A stretch of 64,000 bases of DNA from an uncultured Clostridium sp. (GCA_958422185.1 CATZNW010000001.1:1-64000), one strand, 5' to 3'. Shown: positions 1-7,487, numbered from the stretch's first letter. Program-made: numbers and translations. The notes: a model not told the origin generated them from the sequence alone.

Positions 1-345
1 CATAAAAAGCACATACACCTGATTGTGTATGTGCTTACTGGTGGAGATGGCGGTATCGCCCGGTGAGCTTTCGCGCTCACCGGCACGCCGCGCCTAAAAA
101 CAGCCCACCGGGCTGTTTTCTTAACGGCTGTTTCGATTACCGCATCATAAAAAGCACATACACCTGATTGTGTATGTGCTTACTGGTGGAGATGGCGGTA
201 TCGCCCGGTGAGCTTTCGCGCTCACCGGCACGCCGCGCCTAAAAACAGCCCACCGGGCTGTTTTCTTAACGGCTGTTTCGATTACCGCATCATAAAAAGC
301 ACATACACCTGATTGTGTATGTGCTTACTGGTGGAGATGGCGGTA
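1..345. repeat. 145-bp tandem repeat next to tmRNA (two full units plus a partial third)
   Basis: Units start at 1, 146 and 291. The first two are identical over all 145 bases; the third matches for about 55 bases and then becomes the 3' end of tmRNA. Read on the minus strand, each unit has an intrinsic-terminator hairpin copied from that of ssrA, an arm GATGCGGTAATCG, a hairpin with a ten-base stem (97-106/110-119), a second hairpin (60-68/75-83), a returning arm CGATACCGCCATC and the tail TCCACCA. The last 17 bases before the terminator equal the tmRNA 3' end including CCA. The array runs off the window, so the copy number is unknown. It could be a duplicated integration scar, a small mobile element, a structured RNA or an assembly artefact. 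Confidence 0.9.
294..325 (-). terminator. Intrinsic terminator of ssrA
   Basis: An 11-bp perfect stem (298-308 with 315-325) encloses a six-base loop and is followed on the minus strand by a T-tract. It begins three bases after the CCA end of tmRNA. Identical copies lie in each tandem unit at 149-180 and 4-35. Confidence 0.85.
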
Positions 346-677
346 ATCGAAACCGCGTCCTGAAACCTCTTATCAGGGCTTTCTACATGCTTAGTTTGTT
401 ATTTGGGATTCCCCATGCGATACGGCAGCAAACAACCTTATCGCGTCGGTAGGCTCTGATACCTGACAGGGGCTGAGCCGATCCCCCGTTCATGTTCGCC
501 GCTACACGACGCCCGTTCCGAAGCCGCGGCACTCAACGGACGGACGAAGGCCGCTTAAGCAGCCAAAGCTACTGATCTATTGTTGTCAGTTAATTTTAGG
601 GTGCTGATTTTAAAGCGGTTCAGCTCCTCTGCATGCTTACCGAGACTCCTTGCCCCAGTCGAAATCCTTTCATCCCC
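329..677 (-). ncRNA. ssrA: tmRNA (transfer-messenger RNA)
   Basis: Rescues stalled ribosomes by trans-translation together with SmpB. The 5' end reads GGGGATGAAAGGATTTCGAC and the 3' end ATTACCGCCATCTCCACCA, the hallmark tmRNA termini. They pair as an acceptor stem containing the G-U pair at position 3 that alanyl-tRNA synthetase recognises, and CCA is encoded. The T-arm GGTTTCGATTACC is present. The length of 349 nt is typical of one-piece tmRNA. The 5' end lies only eight bases after the smpB stop, so it is either processed from the smpB transcript or started from a promoter inside smpB. The 3' end is the donor sequence for the neighbouring tandem repeat. Confidence 0.97.
555..587 (-). other. 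tmRNA proteolysis-tag reading frame
   Basis: Within ssrA, the frame from a GAC resume codon to TAA encodes DNNRSVALAA. The terminal ALAA is the conserved degron read by ClpXP and related proteases. The resume codon was chosen by analogy with clostridial tags that begin with aspartate, so the first residue is inferred; the C-terminal residues and stop are certain. Confidence 0.8.
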
Positions 678-684
678 ATATATT

Positions 685-1161
685 CTATCTTTGCTCTTTC
701 ATAGCGCGCTCAATTGCACGCTGAGCGTCTTTTTTAGCGGCTGTCTCGCGCTTATCGTGAAGCTTTTTACCCTTGCAAAGGCCTATCTGCAGCTTTGCTC
801 TGCCGTTTTTTATATAAATCTCAAGAGGTATTATGCTCAGCCCCTGCTCACGGCTTTGCTGAAAAAGACGTAAGATCTCCCTTTTATGAAGCAAAAGCCT
901 TTTACGGCGCATAGGATCCCTGTTAAATATATTTCCCTGCTCATACGGTGAAATATGCATGCCAAGGGCAAACATTTCGCCATCGTCAACACCGCAGTAA
1001 GAATCTTTCAGGTTAACTCTGCCCAGCCGGATAGATTTGATTTCCGTGCCGTAAAGCTCTATCCCTGCCTCATAGGTATCGAGAACAAAATACTCGTGAT
1101 AGGCTTTTTTATTTCTTGCTATTACCTGTATGGAATCTTTTTTGTTATCCAAGCCTATCAC
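685..1161 (-). CDS. smpB: SsrA-binding protein SmpB
   Basis: Binds the tRNA-like domain of tmRNA and delivers it to stalled ribosomes. The 158-residue protein has the usual length and family landmarks: an N-terminal segment leading to the YFVLDTYEAGIELYGTEIKS core, VNLKDSY, the basic RRKRLLLHKREI stretch and a lysine/arginine-rich C-terminal tail that occupies the mRNA channel. It is the last protein gene of the dnaX-ybaB-recR-smpB run and lies directly upstream of ssrA, so both partners of trans-translation are probably co-expressed. The identification is secure. Confidence 0.97.
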   Translation of the reverse strand: MIGLDNKKDSIQVIARNKKAYHEYFVLDTYEAGIELYGTEIKSIRLGRVNLKDSYCGVDDGEMFALGMHISPYEQGNIFNRDPMRRKRLLLHKREILRLFQQSREQGLSIIPLEIYIKNGRAKLQIGLCKGKKLHDKRETAAKKDAQRAIERAMKEQR

Positions 1162-1187
1162 TCCTTTCCTTATGAGACATGTGCAAA

Positions 1188-1787
1188 TCAGATCACGCTT
1201 CGGCCTTCAAGCGCGCGTGAGAGCGTCACTTCATCAGCATATTCAAGATCGGCACCCACCGGAACTCCGTAAGCGAGGCGCGAAACGGTTATACCCATCG
1301 GCTTCAAAAGGCGGCTGATATACATAGCGGTGGCTTCGCCTTCTACCGTTGGATTGGTAGCCATAATTACCTCTTCCACACTGCCGTCATTGAGCCGCGC
1401 CAGAAGTTCTTTTATTTTTATCTGATCAGGGCCTATATTATCCATAGGTGAAATTGCGCCATGGAGCACATGATAAGTGCCGTTATATTCGTGAGTGCGC
1501 TCTATTGCTGCAACATCGCGCGGATCCTCAACAACGCAGATCACACTTTTATCTCTTGTTTCGCTCTTGCAGATCGGGCAGAGTTCATCGTCCGCGAGAT
1601 CGCAGCAGATTTTACACTGCCTTATTTTTGTATGAGCATCTGTTATTGCCTTTGCAAACTCAGTTGCCTCGTCTTTGGTTAAGCCCAGCACATAAAACGC
1701 CATTCTCTGCGCAGTTTTATGCCCTATTCCCGGCATACGCTCAAACTGGTCAATAAGATTCTGCAAAGGCGCCAAATTATACGCCAT
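1188..1787 (-). CDS. recR: Recombination protein RecR
   Basis: Works with RecF and RecO to load RecA at single-strand gaps. At 199 residues it is the standard size. Visible parts are the N-terminal helix-hairpin-helix (FERMPGIGHKTAQRMAFYVL), a four-cysteine zinc site (CKIC then CPIC, residues about 57-72), and a Toprim domain starting with VICVVEDPRDVAAIE. The C-terminal sequence ends in a typical RecR tail (ALEGRSVI). It lies 16 bases after ybaB and 26 before smpB, the conserved dnaX-ybaB-recR arrangement of Gram-positive bacteria. Confidence 0.97.
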   Translation of the reverse strand: MAYNLAPLQNLIDQFERMPGIGHKTAQRMAFYVLGLTKDEATEFAKAITDAHTKIRQCKICCDLADDELCPICKSETRDKSVICVVEDPRDVAAIERTHEYNGTYHVLHGAISPMDNIGPDQIKIKELLARLNDGSVEEVIMATNPTVEGEATAMYISRLLKPMGITVSRLAYGVPVGADLEYADEVTLSRALEGRSVI

Positions 1788-1803
1788 AAATTACACCCGC
1801 ATA

Positions 1804-2148
1804 TTAAAGGCCGGGAATATTGAGTCCGCCGGTCACGGCAGAAAGCTCTCTTTCCTCGTCCTCATCAATCTTACGCATGGCTTCGTTCAGTGCCGCCATA
1901 AGCATATCTTCAAGCATCTCAACATCATCAGGATCCACAACCTCCGGATTTATGCCGATGGCCTTTATCTCATGCTTTCCGGTAACGGTGACCTCCACCA
2001 TTCCGCCTCCTGAAGAAACAACATAATCTTTTTCCTCAAGCTCTGCCTTTTTCTTTTCAATATTTTCCTGCATCTGCTGAGCCTGCTTCAGCATTGCCTG
2101 CATATTCTGGGGGCCTCCGCCCATGCCTTTTGGAAGTCTTGCCTTCAT
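1804..2148 (-). CDS. ybaB: YbaB/EbfC family nucleoid-associated protein
   Basis: A 114-residue dimeric DNA-binding protein of the YbaB/EbfC family. It has a glycine/methionine-rich N-terminus, a glutamine- and lysine-rich helix (about residues 18-45), the central VEVTVTGKHEIKAIGINPEVV beta sheet, and a C-terminal helix of DEAMRKI type. Members coat DNA without strong sequence specificity and are nearly always encoded between dnaX and recR, as here. Its precise physiological role is unsettled in the family. Confidence 0.95.
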   Translation of the reverse strand: MKARLPKGMGGGPQNMQAMLKQAQQMQENIEKKKAELEEKDYVVSSGGGMVEVTVTGKHEIKAIGINPEVVDPDDVEMLEDMLMAALNEAMRKIDEDEERELSAVTGGLNIPGL

Positions 2149-2169
2149 AAAATATTCTCCTTAATATTA

Positions 2170-3888
2170 TTAATCTTTAATATCCATATCCACACTGCCC
2201 TGCGCTTTCAGGATCAGATCCTCAAGCGGGTCGCGCTTTTTGCTTTCTTCGGTCTTGCGTTTGAAAAGCCCAAGTTTATAGTGGATCCCCGTAACATCAT
2301 AAAGCGCCTGCTTTATCGCCTTGGAATGAGTGGGGATCTTAATAAACTCTCTCAGGGCGGGATTTTTACTGTCTATAAGAAAATACTCTCCGCGGGTATA
2401 CCCGGCAGAACCGCTGAGCACTCCATACAGCGCAATGTCCTTTTTGTAGATCTCCTCCATAAAATCCGCCCACTGAGCAAATTCCCTCTGCTCGGAAGGA
2501 TCCGTATGCGGATTCCGGGAATTTTCCCGCTGCGGCTCATCTTCTTCATTTTGCACAGGCAATGCCGTTTTATCCCCACCGGTTGCGTCCGCCGGCTCAT
2601 TCGCAACAGTAATTACTTCTTTGCTTTCTTTACTTATATATTCCGGCTGTGATACCACTGTATTCTGAGCATCATCAGCCTTTTCTTCAGCTACGGTACG
2701 CTCCCCGTTATGATCTTTAGGCAAGGGATTACCGGTAACTCCGGGATTCTTAACTGCGTTTTCAAGCGCTGCGATCCTTTCGAGCACAGAATCTGCAGAC
2801 TCGTCAAGTTTAGGTTCGCAGAGTTTGATAAAGCTCATTTCCATTTCTATTCTTGCATTCGCGCCGCCTTTGATCTTTACCAAAGTATCCTGAAAAAGAT
2901 CAAGCGCGTGAATAACCGCCGGCAGAGAAAAACGCGCTGAATTTTGCTTTATACGCTCATATTCATCATCCGTGCAGATGATAAGCTCACGGCTTTTGCT
3001 AACAGTTTTAACAATAAGAAAATTGCGGAAGTGATTTATCATCTCCACACAAAGGCGTTCCATATCATAACTGTTCTGATGCAGGCCGCTGATGATATCC
3101 AGCGCGGCGCCGCTGTTTTTATCGGCAATAGATGACGACAGATCATAAAGCGATTCGCGCCCGGCGATGCCCGCAACTTCAGACACCAGCTTTTCGGACA
3201 CCTCCGTGTTTCTTCCGGCGCACTGATCAAGAATGGACAGCGCATCTCTCATACCGCCGTCCGCTATCCTAGATATCAGGATAGCGGCTTCTGCGGTAAG
3301 AGATATATTTTCCATACCGGCAACTTCCTCAAGCCGCTTGGCCATGGTCTCCGGCTGGATGCGTTTAAAATCAAAACGCTGGCAGCGCGAAAGAATGGTA
3401 GCGGGAAGCTTATGTACTTCCGTTGTAGCAAGGATGAAAATCACATGAGCGGGCGGCTCTTCAAGCGTTTTAAGCAGCGCATTGAACGCGCCCTGTGACA
3501 GCATGTGGACCTCGTCGATTATATATACGCGGTATTTGCCCCTTGACGGAGTATAGTTTGCCTCCTCGCGCAGATCGCGTATATTATCCACGCCGTTGTT
3601 GGACGCAGCGTCTATCTCTACCACGTCATAAATCGTACCGTCATCAAGGCCGCGGCACATTTCACACATACCGCAAGGCTCCCCGTTCTGACTGTTTTCA
3701 CAGTTTACGGCTTTCGCAAGGATTTTTGCGCAGGTCGTTTTACCCGTGCCCCTTGAACCGGTAAACAGATACGCGTGGGATACCCTCCCCTCCCGTATTT
3801 CATTTAACAGGGTGGACGTTATATGCTCCTGGCCGCACACGTCTGAAAAGACCTTTGGCCTGTATTTTCTGTAAAGCGCCTGATACAT
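2170..3888 (-). CDS. dnaX: DNA polymerase III subunit gamma/tau
   Basis: Clamp-loader ATPase that opens the beta clamp and, through its C-terminal region, links polymerases at the replisome. 572 residues from the ATG of MYQALYRKYRP, the near-invariant DnaX start; an in-frame upstream start at 3930 has no support. Walker A GSRGTGKTT, a zinc-binding cysteine cluster (CENSQNGEPCGMCEMC), DEVHML Walker B and the SRC arginine-finger motif are all in the first 220 residues. The acidic, poorly conserved region after about residue 380 is the tau extension. I see no slippery A-tract suggesting a frameshifted gamma form. First gene of the run through smpB, just downstream of the SRP RNA. Confidence 0.97.
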   Translation of the reverse strand: MYQALYRKYRPKVFSDVCGQEHITSTLLNEIREGRVSHAYLFTGSRGTGKTTCAKILAKAVNCENSQNGEPCGMCEMCRGLDDGTIYDVVEIDAASNNGVDNIRDLREEANYTPSRGKYRVYIIDEVHMLSQGAFNALLKTLEEPPAHVIFILATTEVHKLPATILSRCQRFDFKRIQPETMAKRLEEVAGMENISLTAEAAILISRIADGGMRDALSILDQCAGRNTEVSEKLVSEVAGIAGRESLYDLSSSIADKNSGAALDIISGLHQNSYDMERLCVEMINHFRNFLIVKTVSKSRELIICTDDEYERIKQNSARFSLPAVIHALDLFQDTLVKIKGGANARIEMEMSFIKLCEPKLDESADSVLERIAALENAVKNPGVTGNPLPKDHNGERTVAEEKADDAQNTVVSQPEYISKESKEVITVANEPADATGGDKTALPVQNEEDEPQRENSRNPHTDPSEQREFAQWADFMEEIYKKDIALYGVLSGSAGYTRGEYFLIDSKNPALREFIKIPTHSKAIKQALYDVTGIHYKLGLFKRKTEESKKRDPLEDLILKAQGSVDMDIKD

Positions 3889-3921
3889 ATAACACCATCC
3901 TTTCATTATAGACAAAAAACA

Positions 3922-4070
3922 CGGTTGCATTCTTAGCGTAACGTACAGACTTGTCTGCGGCGCACAGAATAATCCACTTATTGCTGCTCGGTTCCCCGCC
4001 TGACAAGGTTCGTAGCATCCCGTCGCACAGGGCCCATACGCTACGCTAAAAATGCAACCGCTCTGAGCTG
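3922..4070 (-). ncRNA. ffs: Signal recognition particle RNA (bacterial, small type)
   Basis: RNA core of the signal recognition particle, which binds Ffh and targets membrane proteins. The minus strand carries the conserved helix-8 apex TTGTCAGG, a GGGGAACC loop and GAGCAGCAATAAG. Flanking arms pair over about 24 bases (GGTTGCATTTTTAGCGTAGC with the complementary segment at 3923-3947), giving one long rod. The stem followed by TGTTTTTTG acts as its own terminator. The folded part spans roughly 3922-4060; the 5' end is extended to the predicted start site. It lies between its own promoter and dnaX, the common Gram-positive position. Confidence 0.92.
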
Positions 4071-4077
4071 CATTTAT

Positions 4078-4106
4078 ATTATATACTAAAATTACTGTGA
4101 AATCAA
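4078..4106 (-). promoter_or_regulatory. Sigma-A-type promoter of ffs
   Basis: On the minus strand, TTGATT (-35, 4101-4106) and TATAAT (-10, 4078-4083) are separated by exactly 17 bases. The predicted start is near 4071, just before the SRP RNA stem. The -35 box lies inside the last codons of the upstream flavin reductase gene. Confidence 0.75.
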
Positions 4107-4598
4107 TACTTTTTCTATCTCAGAAAAATAAATATAGTGCATATCATGGTCAGAATACCACTTCTGCATTATATCGTGATCCAAAAAGCTTTTTTCGTCA
4201 AGATAAAGGCAGGCTTCTTTCCGGCAGATCAGCACGATCTTTGCCTCCTTAAAATACGGCGCTTTTTCATTGTATACAGGAGTGAGGCCTGTTTCTTTCA
4301 CCTTATCACAGTCTCTGCCGCTGTGTGAACCGCAAAAACTGAGCTCTTTTTTATATTTTTTATCAAAGAAGCACAGAGAAAAATAGTTTTCTTTGTCAAT
4401 AAGGGTTTTTGTGTATCTGCTTTCTCTTACATACACGGTTGCCGTATCACGACCCCAGAGTTCGCCTATGCCTCCCCATGAGACCGTCATAGGATTACAA
4501 GAATCCCTGTCCTGATCCGTAGCGGTAAGAAGCGCCCAGTCATCACCTATAAGCTTTACGGCATTTTCCTTAAGATCACGGATGTTTATTTCTTTCAT
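4092..4598 (-). CDS. Flavin reductase-like domain protein (flavoredoxin family)
   Basis: A 168-residue protein resembling FMN-binding split-barrel flavin reductases. Supporting features are NPMTVSWGGIGELWGRDTATVYVRESRYT, read as the FMN-phosphate loop region in two halves (NPMTVSWGG and VYVRESRYT), and FSLCFFD followed by LSFCGSHSGRDCDK. Members reduce or carry flavins in the cytoplasm; the substrate is unknown. The ATG at 4598 was chosen because GAGGTGA lies five bases upstream; the GTG at 4607 lies within that ribosome-binding site. Monocistronic in appearance, with the ffs promoter overlapping its 3' end. Confidence 0.8.
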   Translation of the reverse strand: MKEINIRDLKENAVKLIGDDWALLTATDQDRDSCNPMTVSWGGIGELWGRDTATVYVRESRYTKTLIDKENYFSLCFFDKKYKKELSFCGSHSGRDCDKVKETGLTPVYNEKAPYFKEAKIVLICRKEACLYLDEKSFLDHDIMQKWYSDHDMHYIYFSEIEKVLISQ

Positions 4599-4669
4599 AA
4601 GAATCACCTCAGGTACATATTATATCAGCAGCATCCGGAATATGCAACAGGCATTGCGCTTCATGTCGG

Positions 4670-5329
4670 TCACAGCGTTTTCAGACAGTGCTGAAAAGGA
4701 ATGATATCATATCTGTTCACATCTTTGATCACGGCCACAGCTTTTTCGTTTTCATATGTATGCGTAACGCATATCGGCACTCCGGACGAGATCTTATTAT
4801 ACACTTCGTCACTGTTGCATCCGAACAGATAAAGACTTTCCGCCGCGTTCGGTTTAACATATTTGGTTTTACGCGCAGCAATTAAATATTTGGGAGCCGA
4901 AGAATAATTATACCGGCTGCGCTGGCGTGCGGGATCAAGCATTTTCACTTCGGAATGATATAAAAACGGAAAATCAGGCAGATCGATCCTTGCCCCGCCG
5001 CGCAGACGGTATTTTTTTACTCTTATCCCGCACACGCGCAAATCCGGCGTTTCCAATCCGCTTTCAATATCACTTTCAAGGCGTTCCAGATCCTGTACGC
5101 CTTTAAAAGCGGACGGAAAATACTTTGCGTTCCGATGCATGAAGTATACATTCCACTGATTATTTTTATAGATAAAAAAAGCGTATCTTTTTCTGCCCTC
5201 AAACCGCACGTCATAAAATTTTCCTGAATTCAGGCTGCGTGCTTTTGCTTCAAAATAAAAACCGTCTTTATTTTGCTTCTCTATGCAAAACACATAGCCG
5301 CTTACACTTCTAAAGGAATCATACTGCAC
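4670..5329 (-). CDS. Hypothetical protein, 219 residues
   Basis: I do not recognise this protein. It starts at a GTG with GGGGTGAT just upstream. It is basic and rich in Tyr, Phe, Arg and Lys, with no signal peptide, membrane segment or obvious nucleotide-binding motif. The first half alternates aromatic and charged residues in a pattern suggesting beta strands (for example RKRYAFFIYKNNQWNVYFMH). That resembles DNA- or nuclease-associated folds but proves nothing. It diverges from the XRE regulator at 5513 across a 183-base region containing a palindrome, so the two may share control. Confidence 0.6.
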   Translation of the reverse strand: MQYDSFRSVSGYVFCIEKQNKDGFYFEAKARSLNSGKFYDVRFEGRKRYAFFIYKNNQWNVYFMHRNAKYFPSAFKGVQDLERLESDIESGLETPDLRVCGIRVKKYRLRGGARIDLPDFPFLYHSEVKMLDPARQRSRYNYSSAPKYLIAARKTKYVKPNAAESLYLFGCNSDEVYNKISSGVPICVTHTYENEKAVAVIKDVNRYDIIPFQHCLKTL

Positions 5330-5430
5330 CGAATCACCCCATAATACAAAAAATTATACCGCTTAAGCTGCAAAAAAATTGTTGCAAAAAGGAAATGACA
5401 CGACGGTACTTTTTGTAAATATATAACCTA

Positions 5431-5454
5431 TATAATTATAGAACAATTCGTTCT
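5431..5454 (+). promoter_or_regulatory. Candidate -10 box and palindromic operator upstream of XRE gene
   Basis: TATAAT at 5431-5436 is followed by AGAACAATTCGTTCT (5440-5454), a palindrome with five-base arms that would overlap the transcription start. No strong -35 is visible. The position suits autorepression by the XRE protein at 5513, or shared control with the divergent gene; this is inference. Confidence 0.45.
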
Positions 5455-5512
5455 TTAGGTCAATAGTAAACGTTTCTTCATCATATAATAAATACAAAGC
5501 GGGGTGTAAAGC

Positions 5513-5728
5513 ATGAAAATCAAAAGGATCAAGGATCTGAGAGAGGATAACGATCTGACTCAGGCTAAGGTTGGCAGTGAAATAGGTATCTCTCAGCGTC
5601 TTTATTCATATTACGAGCGCGGAGAACGGACGGTGCCGCCGGAAATTTTGATTGCGCTTGCAGATTTTTACGGCACGAGCGTGGACTATATTTTGGAGAG
5701 GACAGACAATTCCAAGGCAGCGGAATGA
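5513..5728 (+). CDS. XRE-family helix-turn-helix regulator
   Basis: A 71-residue single-domain DNA-binding protein of the Cro/C1 type. The helix-turn-helix is LTQAKVGSEIGISQRLYSYY (about residues 14-33), followed by the usual PPEILIALADFYGTSVDYIL helices. There is no sensor or dimerisation domain beyond the HTH fold. A ribosome-binding site (GGGGTG) precedes the ATG. It stands alone between a divergent unknown gene and an intrinsic terminator. The palindrome at 5440-5454 is the likely operator. It might be one half of a toxin-antitoxin pair, but no toxin-like partner is adjacent in the same orientation. Confidence 0.9.
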   Translation: MKIKRIKDLREDNDLTQAKVGSEIGISQRLYSYYERGERTVPPEILIALADFYGTSVDYILERTDNSKAAE

Positions 5729-5753
5729 GATCGATTTGTTTTTATAATACATG

Positions 5754-5779
5754 AGCCGGCGGATTTTCCGCCGGCTTTT
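5754..5779 (+). terminator. Intrinsic terminator after XRE gene
   Basis: GC-rich stem of about ten base pairs (AGCCGGCGGA with TCCGCCGGCT) closed by a short T loop and followed by TTTT. Confidence 0.85.
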
Positions 5780-5895
5780 CACTTTCGAAAGCTTGACAAA
5801 CGGCATTAGGGCCCTGTTGATAAGCACATGCTTGAAATAATATTTTAATTTGTTATAATTAAATCAAGTACTTTTATTTACTTTCAGAAACGGCG

Positions 5896-6999
5896 GTGAT
5901 CATTATAAAAAAATCGATAAATATATTTGTTGCCATACTGACTGTTATCTGCTTGCTGACAGGCTGCACAGGCGGACAGAGCGATCCTGTTTCCATTAAG
6001 GCTGTATCACCTGTTGAGGAAACAGTTGGCATTCATACCCTAAGCCAAAGCGCATTTCTGCGAGGACCCGATTCTATGATCGGTATTTACGCATACGGGC
6101 AGAGTGAAAAAAGCAGACCGAAACCAGTTGATTTTGAATGGGAATACAACGGTTCTGAAAACACACAGTTCACGCTTAGCATAAGTGAAAACGAAGATAT
6201 GTCAAATGCAGTTTCATACACAACGAGCGGAACCGAATATTCCGTGTACAACCTGAAGATCGGCACAGAATACTACTGGACGGTCAGCGCCGATGATATG
6301 ACAAGTGCCGTTTCATCGTTTTCAACAAGTTCCGAAGCCCCGCGCAATCTTTATATAGATGGTGTTACCAACGCAAGGGATCTTGGCGGAAGGGAAACAG
6401 AAAGCGGAAACATAACAAAACAGGGTATGATCTTCCGCACCGGGCGGCTGAACGAAAGCAATGTTCCAGATATAAATATTGAAATAACCGAAGACGGCAA
6501 ACGCACGATGATTGAGGAATTGGACATAAAAACAGAGATTGATGTGCGGCTTGATTACGACAGCGAAAACGGCGGCATTACCGAAAGCCCGCTCGGCAGC
6601 AGCGTTACTTACATAAACTGCCCGATGGAATGGGACGGAAAAATGCTTGCAGACAACAAAGCGCAGGTTGTGAAGGTGTTTTCCGTTCTTGCTGACGAGG
6701 AGAATTACCCCCTGTTCATTCACTGCAACATAGGAACGGACAGAACCGGAATGCTTTCTTTTATGATCAACGCGCTTCTCGGCGTACCGGAAGAAGAGCT
6801 TTTCAAGGACTTTCTTTTTTCCAATTTCGGGAATATCGGCGGAAAAAGACCTCTTGAAAAGCTGTTGGAATCAGATTATTATACAACGATCATGCAGTGT
6901 GAAGGATCCACTCTGAGTGAAAAGACATACAATTGCCTGGTTGAAACAGGTGTTCCTGCGGAAGATCTTGATTCTTTGATAAATATAATGACTGCTTAG
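5896..6999 (+). CDS. Secreted tyrosine-phosphatase-like lipoprotein
   Basis: A 367-residue predicted lipoprotein with signal peptide and lipobox LLTGC (Cys about 24). Residues about 60-135 look like a fibronectin-type-III domain (FEWEYNGSENTQFTLSIS ... YNLKIGTEYYWTVSAD). The rest is a Y_phosphatase3-type domain: NARDLGG signature and the P-loop HCNIGTDRTG (CX5R) with a general-acid region upstream. Members dephosphorylate proteins or phosphoinositides; here the enzyme would act outside the membrane. The assigned start is GTG; GGCGGTGAT is spaced ideally for an ATA eight bases on, so the start codon is unusual or uncertain. Convergent with rplL. Confidence 0.88.
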   Translation: MIIIKKSINIFVAILTVICLLTGCTGGQSDPVSIKAVSPVEETVGIHTLSQSAFLRGPDSMIGIYAYGQSEKSRPKPVDFEWEYNGSENTQFTLSISENEDMSNAVSYTTSGTEYSVYNLKIGTEYYWTVSADDMTSAVSSFSTSSEAPRNLYIDGVTNARDLGGRETESGNITKQGMIFRTGRLNESNVPDINIEITEDGKRTMIEELDIKTEIDVRLDYDSENGGITESPLGSSVTYINCPMEWDGKMLADNKAQVVKVFSVLADEENYPLFIHCNIGTDRTGMLSFMINALLGVPEEELFKDFLFSNFGNIGGKRPLEKLLESDYYTTIMQCEGSTLSEKTYNCLVETGVPAEDLDSLINIMTA

Positions 7000-7019
7000 A
7001 CCTTTTCATCACACATGTA

Positions 7020-7050
7020 AAAAGCGGCGTGCTGACAGCACGCCGCTTTT
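7020..7050. terminator. Bidirectional intrinsic terminator between phosphatase gene and rplL
   Basis: A perfect 14-bp stem (7020-7033 with 7037-7050) around a GAC loop, with A and T tracts on both sides. It can end both the plus-strand phosphatase transcript and the minus-strand rplJ-rplL transcript. Confidence 0.9.
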
Positions 7051-7066
7051 GTTTTGGATGGTACAA

Positions 7067-7444
7067 TTATTTGAGTTCAACAGTTGCGCCTGTTTCCTCG
7101 ATCTTAGCCTTAAGAGCCTCTGCGTCCGCAGTGTGAACAGCCTCTTTGATGGTCTTGGGAGCAGAATCAACGATCTCTTTAGCCTCTTTAAGGCCAAGAC
7201 CTGTTGCTTCCTTAACAGCCTTAACGACCTGAATCTTGTTCGGGCCTACGTCTGTAAGAACAACGTCAAATTCGGTCTTCTCTTCAGCTGCAGCGGCACC
7301 GCCTTCTGCAGGAGCTGCAACCGCTACTGCTGCGGCAGCGCTTACACCGAACTCTTCCTCAACTGCTGATACAAGCTCTGAAAGCTCAAGAACGGTAAGA
7401 GTTTTAAGCTCTTCAACGATTTTGGTTACATTTTCTGATGCCAT
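7067..7444 (-). CDS. rplL: 50S ribosomal protein L7/L12
   Basis: Stalk protein that recruits translation factors to the ribosome. 125 residues: an N-terminal dimerisation helix region (VTKIVEELKTLTVLELSELVSAVEEEFGV), an Ala/Gly-rich hinge, and the C-terminal factor-binding domain with EKTEFDVVL, KIQVVKAVKEATGLGLKEAKEIVD and the terminal ATVELK. The ATG at 7444 has GGAGG eight bases upstream; the ATG six bases earlier is too close. Last gene of the ribosomal run, ending at a strong terminator. Confidence 0.97.
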   Translation of the reverse strand: MASENVTKIVEELKTLTVLELSELVSAVEEEFGVSAAAAVAVAAPAEGGAAAAEEKTEFDVVLTDVGPNKIQVVKAVKEATGLGLKEAKEIVDSAPKTIKEAVHTADAEALKAKIEETGATVELK

Positions 7445-7487
7445 TTTCATTTCCTCCGAATTAAATTTTAGTTAAAAGTTAAAATAA

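Noticed and set aside
1..345. CRISPR array or integron cassettes
   Set aside because: The units are contiguous and identical with no variable spacers between short repeats, and no cas genes or integrase are visible.
580..1318. Plus-strand reading frames over ssrA, smpB and recR
   Set aside because: They are antisense shadows with no ribosome-binding sites or family resemblance.
2170..2700. Programmed frameshift in dnaX producing gamma
   Set aside because: No A-rich slippery heptamer followed by a strong hairpin near the expected codon; the A-tract at the far 3' end is in the wrong place.
5440..5454. LexA/DinR box
   Set aside because: Gram-positive LexA sites need GAAC-N4-GTTC; here the gap is five bases, so a different repressor is more likely.
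4670..5728. Toxin-antitoxin module
   Set aside because: The regulator and the unknown protein are divergent, not overlapping, and the protein shows no toxin-family motif.
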